DNA of 26,081 bases from Clostridiales bacterium (GTDB taxonomy: Bacteria; Bacillota; Clostridia; Oscillospirales; Oscillospiraceae), in NCBI GenBank assembly GCA_019418625.1, contig DYBL01000023.1, positions 1-26,081 on the forward strand, written 5' to 3'. Made by a program: the position numbers and the translations under genes. Under the pieces are notes generated by a model. That model had not been told where the DNA came from. It saw nothing but the letters and a program-made list of their open reading frames with translations, and searched no databases. This document shows positions 22,659 to 26,081 of this stretch, in pieces. Every line of letters begins with the position of its first letter. The stretch's first letter is position 1.

Positions 22659-23426
22659 GTGTTTCCCAAAACCACATATCCCGACGAGATGCGTGCTCTG
22701 CTCCTGTCCGCCTCGGAGGGGAAGGTGCTCCCCCTATGGCAAGCCGCTCCTCTGACAGCTGCGCTGGCTGCATTGCCTGCCGGGACCCTTCGGAACGATT
22801 TCCCGCTGCTCCAGCCCCCGGAGGAACAACTGCGGAGGGCTTCCTTGTCTGAGGAGACAGGGGCCGTCTACCGGCTGTGTGCGCTGCTGGTCCGCCTGCT
22901 ATCTGGGCAGGAACCGCCGGAAAGGATCGGCCTGGCAGACCGCCGCGCCGCCCTCCGGGCTTTGGCCACGGAAGCCTGTCCTGCCGGAGAGGAGGCCCTG
23001 TTCCGCCTGCTGGACCGGGGGCTCCGGCTGGAGCCTTCCCGCCGCTTTCCGGACAGAGACGCTCTTTTGGCTGCGCTGGGGGAGGCGGAGGAGGTGGTGA
23101 ACGCCCGGGTCCGGCCCGGTTTGTGCCTCCGGGGAACCGCGGGGGTATTCACCGGAAAAACGCTTCCCCTGGTCCCGCCTGTCACTCTTGGGCGGCAGCC
23201 GGATCTGTGCCAGCTGATCTTCCCGCCGGATACCCGGGGCGTGAGTCGCCTCCACTGCCGGGTGGAGTTGGTGTGGGGAACTGTGCTCATCACGGATCTC
23301 CACTCACGCTACGGCACCGCAGCAGAAGGGGCCAGCCTTTTGCCGGACCGGCCCTCGCCTCTTCTGACGGGACAGTCCCTGGTTCTGGCCGGAGGCGCGC
23401 AGGCCTTTGTGCTGGTTCGTGAATAA
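22659..23426 (+). CDS. FHA-domain protein with a kinase C-lobe-like N-terminal half
   Basis: GTG 22659 follows AGGGAGG with a 7-base spacer. An ATG further upstream in frame (22545) would lie inside the divergent gene and the promoter. The protein has 255 residues. Residues ~165-255 form an FHA phosphothreonine-binding domain with the key signature residues: Gly178-Arg179, Ser196-Arg197-x-His199 and the Tyr-Gly-Thr at 218-220. Residues ~66-140 (TGAVYRLCALLVRLLSGQEP and LLDRGLRLEPSRRFPDRDAL) resemble the last helices of a Hanks-type kinase. The neighbouring kinase reads TDVYALCATIYYCLTGQVPP and LEKGLAVRAPDRWQ at the equivalent places. No P-loop, HRD or DFG motif is present, so catalysis is excluded. 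The protein probably reads phosphorylation by the adjacent kinase. It is convergent with the kinase gene. Confidence 0.87.
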   Translation: MFPKTTYPDEMRALLLSASEGKVLPLWQAAPLTAALAALPAGTLRNDFPLLQPPEEQLRRASLSEETGAVYRLCALLVRLLSGQEPPERIGLADRRAALRALATEACPAGEEALFRLLDRGLRLEPSRRFPDRDALLAALGEAEEVVNARVRPGLCLRGTAGVFTGKTLPLVPPVTLGRQPDLCQLIFPPDTRGVSRLHCRVELVWGTVLITDLHSRYGTAAEGASLLPDRPSPLLTGQSLVLAGGAQAFVLVRE

Positions 23427-23432
23427 ACCAAA

Positions 23433-23464
23433 CGGGCGGGGAGGGTTTCCCCGCCCGAGTTTTT
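23433..23464. terminator. Terminator between convergent FHA and kinase genes
   Basis: A 10-bp perfect stem (CGGGCGGGGA at 23433-23442, complement at 23448-23457) with a GGGTT loop is followed by AGTTTTTT on the plus strand. The T-run reaches the end of the kinase gene, so it mainly stops FHA transcripts. Confidence 0.85.
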
Positions 23465-25424
23465 AACGCTCGGCTTCCAGCGCGGCAATTTTATCCAGGA
23501 TCTTTGCACGGGTGGTGTCTTTGGGATCGTCAGTGTCCAGATACCGATTCCACCAATAGATGGCCTGCTCTGGATCCCGGGCCGTACCCACGCCATCCGT
23601 ATAGGCCGCGGCCACATCATAGTACACCGAGGCCCCATAATTTTCCCGGGCCAGCTCCAGATTCAGCTGAAATGCCTTCTCATGGCTCTGGGGTACCCCG
23701 GTGCCGAACTCGTAGCAGACGGACAGCAGCCGCTTGCCCAGTGTGTTGCCCAGGTCCGCAGCCTGCTGGTAGAGCTGGGCGGCTATCTCATATTCGCTGT
23801 CCTCCTGGGCGTCATTGCCCAAGCTGCACAGCTGTTCCCCCAGCTCCCCTCCGGAGAGATAGCCCAGCGTGTGCATCTGACGGTATGTGTCGGCGGCCTG
23901 GGTATACTGACCGTCAGCGGCATAGCCTTCCGCCTGGGCCGTGAGTCCTGCCTGCGTCGGCTGAGCGGCTGGCTTGGGTGCGGTCTGTTGGGGTGGCTTT
24001 GCAGGCTCCGGCTGCTGTGGTCTCGTCTGACTATCTGATGCCGGTGACGGGGCATCCTGTTCCGGCTGAGATGGTCCTGATCCAGACGGCTCCGTCACAT
24101 CAGAGAGGATCTGTTCCTGCTGCGGGATCGCCAAACTATCCCCCGGGACCTCTTCCGGTATGTCCGTCTTCTCTGTGGTCTGTGAAAGGACTTGATCGTC
24201 CCCCTGCGCAGCTCCTGCTGGAACAGCATCTTTCCAGCTGCCGCCCATCAACGGCAGGGCCGCCACCGCCAAGGTGATCCCCACACAGACTGCAGCCGCC
24301 GCAGCGATCGTCCTGCGGGAGAATTTTCTGCCATATCGCCGGTCATTTCCGGTGGATGCTTCTTTGGCAGCACCGCCGTCCAGATCCGCTTCTTTTTGCT
24401 GATGGAAAAATTCTGTATGTCCTTCCTCAAACGGTTCCTCACGCTCGTGCCAAGGCTGTCCTTCCAGCGTGACGCCATACAGCGCCCCGTACAGCTGAGC
24501 CACGCTCTGCCAGCGGTCCGGTGCCCGAACCGCAAGGCCTTTTTCCAGAGCCCGCTCCTGCCGCTTTGTCAGTTCCGCGCCCAACCGGGTGGGCGGCGTC
24601 AGGGAGTCCTGGGTTCCATCCTGCCGCTCCACCGACCGGGGCGGGACCTGGCCCGTCAGGCAGTAGTAAATTGTGGCGCACAGGGCGTACACATCGGTCC
24701 ACGGCCCCTGCCCCCGGCCCGCATACTGCTCTCTGGGGGCAAAGCCGTGCTTCAGCGTCACGGTCTGGGTAGGCTGCCCCTGGATCTCCTTGGCACAGCC
24801 GAAGTCCATCAACTTTACCTTGCCGCCGGGAAGGCACATCAGGTTGTCGGGGCTGATGTCCCGGTGAATGATCCCCGCCTGGTGCATGGCCTCCATGGCC
24901 CCCATGACCGGGCGCAGCAGCTCCAGCAGCTCGCCCGATGGGATCCGCCCCAGCCGGGCGGTGCGCTCCTTCAGCGTTTCTCCCTCCAGAAACTCCATCA
25001 CGATATAGGCCGTGTTATTATCCTGGAAATGGTCCAGTACCTGGACGATCTCCGGGATATTTTCCAGCCTGGCCATGGTCCGGGCCTCTTTGAGAAACTG
25101 AGCGCGGCCCTTCTCATAGGTGTCCTGGTAGTTCTGGGTATAGCAGGTGACACTGAGGGAAAGGGACGTCTCTCGACTGACCAGACAGGTAGGGAAGTAC
25201 TCCTTCACCGCCACCCGCCGCTCCAGATCGGTGTCCATTCCCAGATAGGTGATGCCGAACCCGCCTTCTCCCAGCACCCGGCCTACCGCATAGCGGCCTT
25301 TCAAAATACTGCCCGGCGGAAGATGGTGACTGGCGGACCGGTACTCCGCCGCTTTGCTTCCGCAGCAGGGACAGCTCCCATCCTCTTTCAAGTGGTGCAT
25401 ACAATAGGGACAGATGCGTTCCAT
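23463..25424 (-). CDS. Transmembrane Hanks-type Ser/Thr protein kinase with Sel1-like tail
   Basis: The start ATG at 25424 follows GGGAGG; 653 residues. A small zinc ribbon (Cys5, Cys8, Cys18, Cys21) precedes the kinase domain (about 43-320). Complete catalytic motifs are visible: GEGGFGITY at 52-60, Lys74 in VAVKEYF, HRDISPDN with Asp189, DFG with Asp207, and an APREQYA activation-segment motif. One membrane helix lies at about 372-394. A Pro/Gln/Ser-rich extracytoplasmic linker follows, then Sel1/TPR-like helical repeats at about 520-650 (QYTQAADTYRQM, AAQLYQQAADLGN, DPEQAIYWWNRYL). The enzyme should phosphorylate Ser/Thr on cytoplasmic targets under control of the outer helical domain. PASTA repeats, typical of PknB/Stk1 cell-wall kinases, are absent. 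It is the second gene of an operon, 21 bases after the upstream partial gene. Confidence 0.93.
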   Translation of the reverse strand: MERICPYCMHHLKEDGSCPCCGSKAAEYRSASHHLPPGSILKGRYAVGRVLGEGGFGITYLGMDTDLERRVAVKEYFPTCLVSRETSLSLSVTCYTQNYQDTYEKGRAQFLKEARTMARLENIPEIVQVLDHFQDNNTAYIVMEFLEGETLKERTARLGRIPSGELLELLRPVMGAMEAMHQAGIIHRDISPDNLMCLPGGKVKLMDFGCAKEIQGQPTQTVTLKHGFAPREQYAGRGQGPWTDVYALCATIYYCLTGQVPPRSVERQDGTQDSLTPPTRLGAELTKRQERALEKGLAVRAPDRWQSVAQLYGALYGVTLEGQPWHEREEPFEEGHTEFFHQQKEADLDGGAAKEASTGNDRRYGRKFSRRTIAAAAAVCVGITLAVAALPLMGGSWKDAVPAGAAQGDDQVLSQTTEKTDIPEEVPGDSLAIPQQEQILSDVTEPSGSGPSQPEQDAPSPASDSQTRPQQPEPAKPPQQTAPKPAAQPTQAGLTAQAEGYAADGQYTQAADTYRQMHTLGYLSGGELGEQLCSLGNDAQEDSEYEIAAQLYQQAADLGNTLGKRLLSVCYEFGTGVPQSHEKAFQLNLELARENYGASVYYDVAAAYTDGVGTARDPEQAIYWWNRYLDTDDPKDTTRAKILDKIAALEAER

Positions 25425-25445
25425 TGGTCTTCCTCCCGTTCCTCC

Positions 25446-26081
25446 TCATCCGCCCTGCAGTTCATGGAGCAGAGCCCGGGCGTCACTTTCCACATATCCG
25501 GCGCCGTATTCCAGGCATTTGTTGAGCCACTCGATAGCCGTCTGGGTATTCTGGGGAACACCATCGCCGTCTGCGTAGTACTGGGCCACAAAATAGCAGG
25601 CCGGACCATCCCCGGTGTTGGCCAGCTTGGTCCACCACTGGCAGGCCTTTCCGCTGTCCTGATCGACATAGTGTCCATAGTCATAGCAGTAGGCCACAGC
25701 GGCCATGGCCTCCTTGTTGCCCATACCGGCCGCCTCCACATAGAGGTCATAGGCCGTCTTGATCAGGGGAGAACTGTTGTCTCCGTAGGAGGTATCGTAC
25801 CAATCCGACTCCGCATCTCCAGCCACTTCCGTCAGGCAGACGGCCAGCTTGCTGCCGGAAATATAGCCCAGTTCCTTCATCTGCCGGTAGAGGTCTGCCG
25901 CATTGCTGTACCGCCCCTCCGCCACTGCAGTTTCCGCCTGACTCTCCAGTTCTGCCTTGGTGGGCGCGGAGGTTTTTTCCGGCCCCGTTTGGGCCGGAGG
26001 AGCGGTCTGCTGCGTGGGCTGGTTCTGCTGCTGCGCGGGCTTGGTGGCGGGAACTGTATCGGCGGAGGCGTCTCCCTCCTT
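25446..26081 (-). CDS. Sel1-repeat protein, C-terminal part (cut by window edge)
   Basis: The frame enters from the right edge with no start in the window and ends in TGA; 211 residues are visible. A Pro/Gln-rich linker (PAQQQNQPTQQTAPPAQTGP) leads into Sel1/TPR-like repeats. These contain GRYSNAADLYRQMKELGYIS, AAGMGNKEAMAAVAYCYDYG and QNTQTAIEWLNKCLEYGAG. The layout closely parallels the outer part of the kinase encoded 21 bases downstream (QYTQAADTYRQMHTLGYLSG), so this is probably the tail of a paralogous membrane protein, possibly a second kinase; the N-terminal part is not visible. The first in-window GTG (25925) is not a credible start because the homologous repeat begins before it. Confidence 0.8.
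   Translation of the reverse strand, partial: KEGDASADTVPATKPAQQQNQPTQQTAPPAQTGPEKTSAPTKAELESQAETAVAEGRYSNAADLYRQMKELGYISGSKLAVCLTEVAGDAESDWYDTSYGDNSSPLIKTAYDLYVEAAGMGNKEAMAAVAYCYDYGHYVDQDSGKACQWWTKLANTGDGPACYFVAQYYADGDGVPQNTQTAIEWLNKCLEYGAGYVESDARALLHELQGG

Overview
The window looks like a chromosomal segment of a GC-rich gut Clostridium relative, probably Oscillospiraceae (Flavonifractor/Oscillibacter/Lawsonibacter type). This is inferred from protein style: an XRE regulator fused to a desulfoferrodoxin-like domain, PadR paired with a permease-prefix protein, BspA-type leucine-rich repeat and SLH surface proteins, BlaI/M56 pairs, and GC-rich codon use. No marker gene fixes the taxon.

Bases 1-3700 are a damaged mobile-element zone. 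The end of a large serine recombinase abuts a 5'-truncated XRE/desulfoferrodoxin-like regulator at about base 220. A 5'-truncated NhaC antiporter (minus) is joined near 2045 to a plus-strand fragment of a conjugative-element protein of the DUF3560 kind. That fragment is joined near 2700 to a 3'-truncated permease-prefix/FtsW-like gene, whose PadR regulator is intact and has a clear promoter with an operator-like palindrome.

Bases 3866-9918 hold a two-gene plus-strand unit. An XRE-type regulator lies 32 bases upstream of a 1485-residue secreted protein with BspA-type repeats, a papain-like-looking Cys/His/Asp segment in an AT-richer stretch, a Gly/Ser linker and three SLH domains. A 38-base perfect palindrome ends the unit.

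Bases 9935-17327 carry two minus-strand BlaI/M56 signalling operons. Each has its own promoter and a different operator sequence. Neither M56 protein shows a recognisable penicillin-binding sensor; each has its own long extracytoplasmic tail. The first tail is cut by an in-frame TAG. The second operon continues through a 69-residue protein and a two-helix membrane protein by ATGA overlaps. A pair of tiny plus-strand genes is divergent from the first operon. Two isolated SLH-domain scraps (13216-13350, 19770-19835) mark lost S-layer-type genes.

Bases 17646-19835 hold a frameshifted secreted protein with two stalk (copper-amine-oxidase N-terminal-like) domains.

Bases 20064-26081 form a Ser/Thr phospho-signalling locus: a PP2C phosphatase tethered to the membrane, a helix-turn-helix regulator, a divergent FHA protein whose N-terminal half resembles a kinase C-lobe, a transmembrane Hanks-type kinase with a Sel1-like tail, and the end of a paralogous Sel1-tail protein running off the window. 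This locus and the LRR/peptidase-like/SLH protein are the best candidates for undescribed biology. Everything here was read by eye, without database searches.
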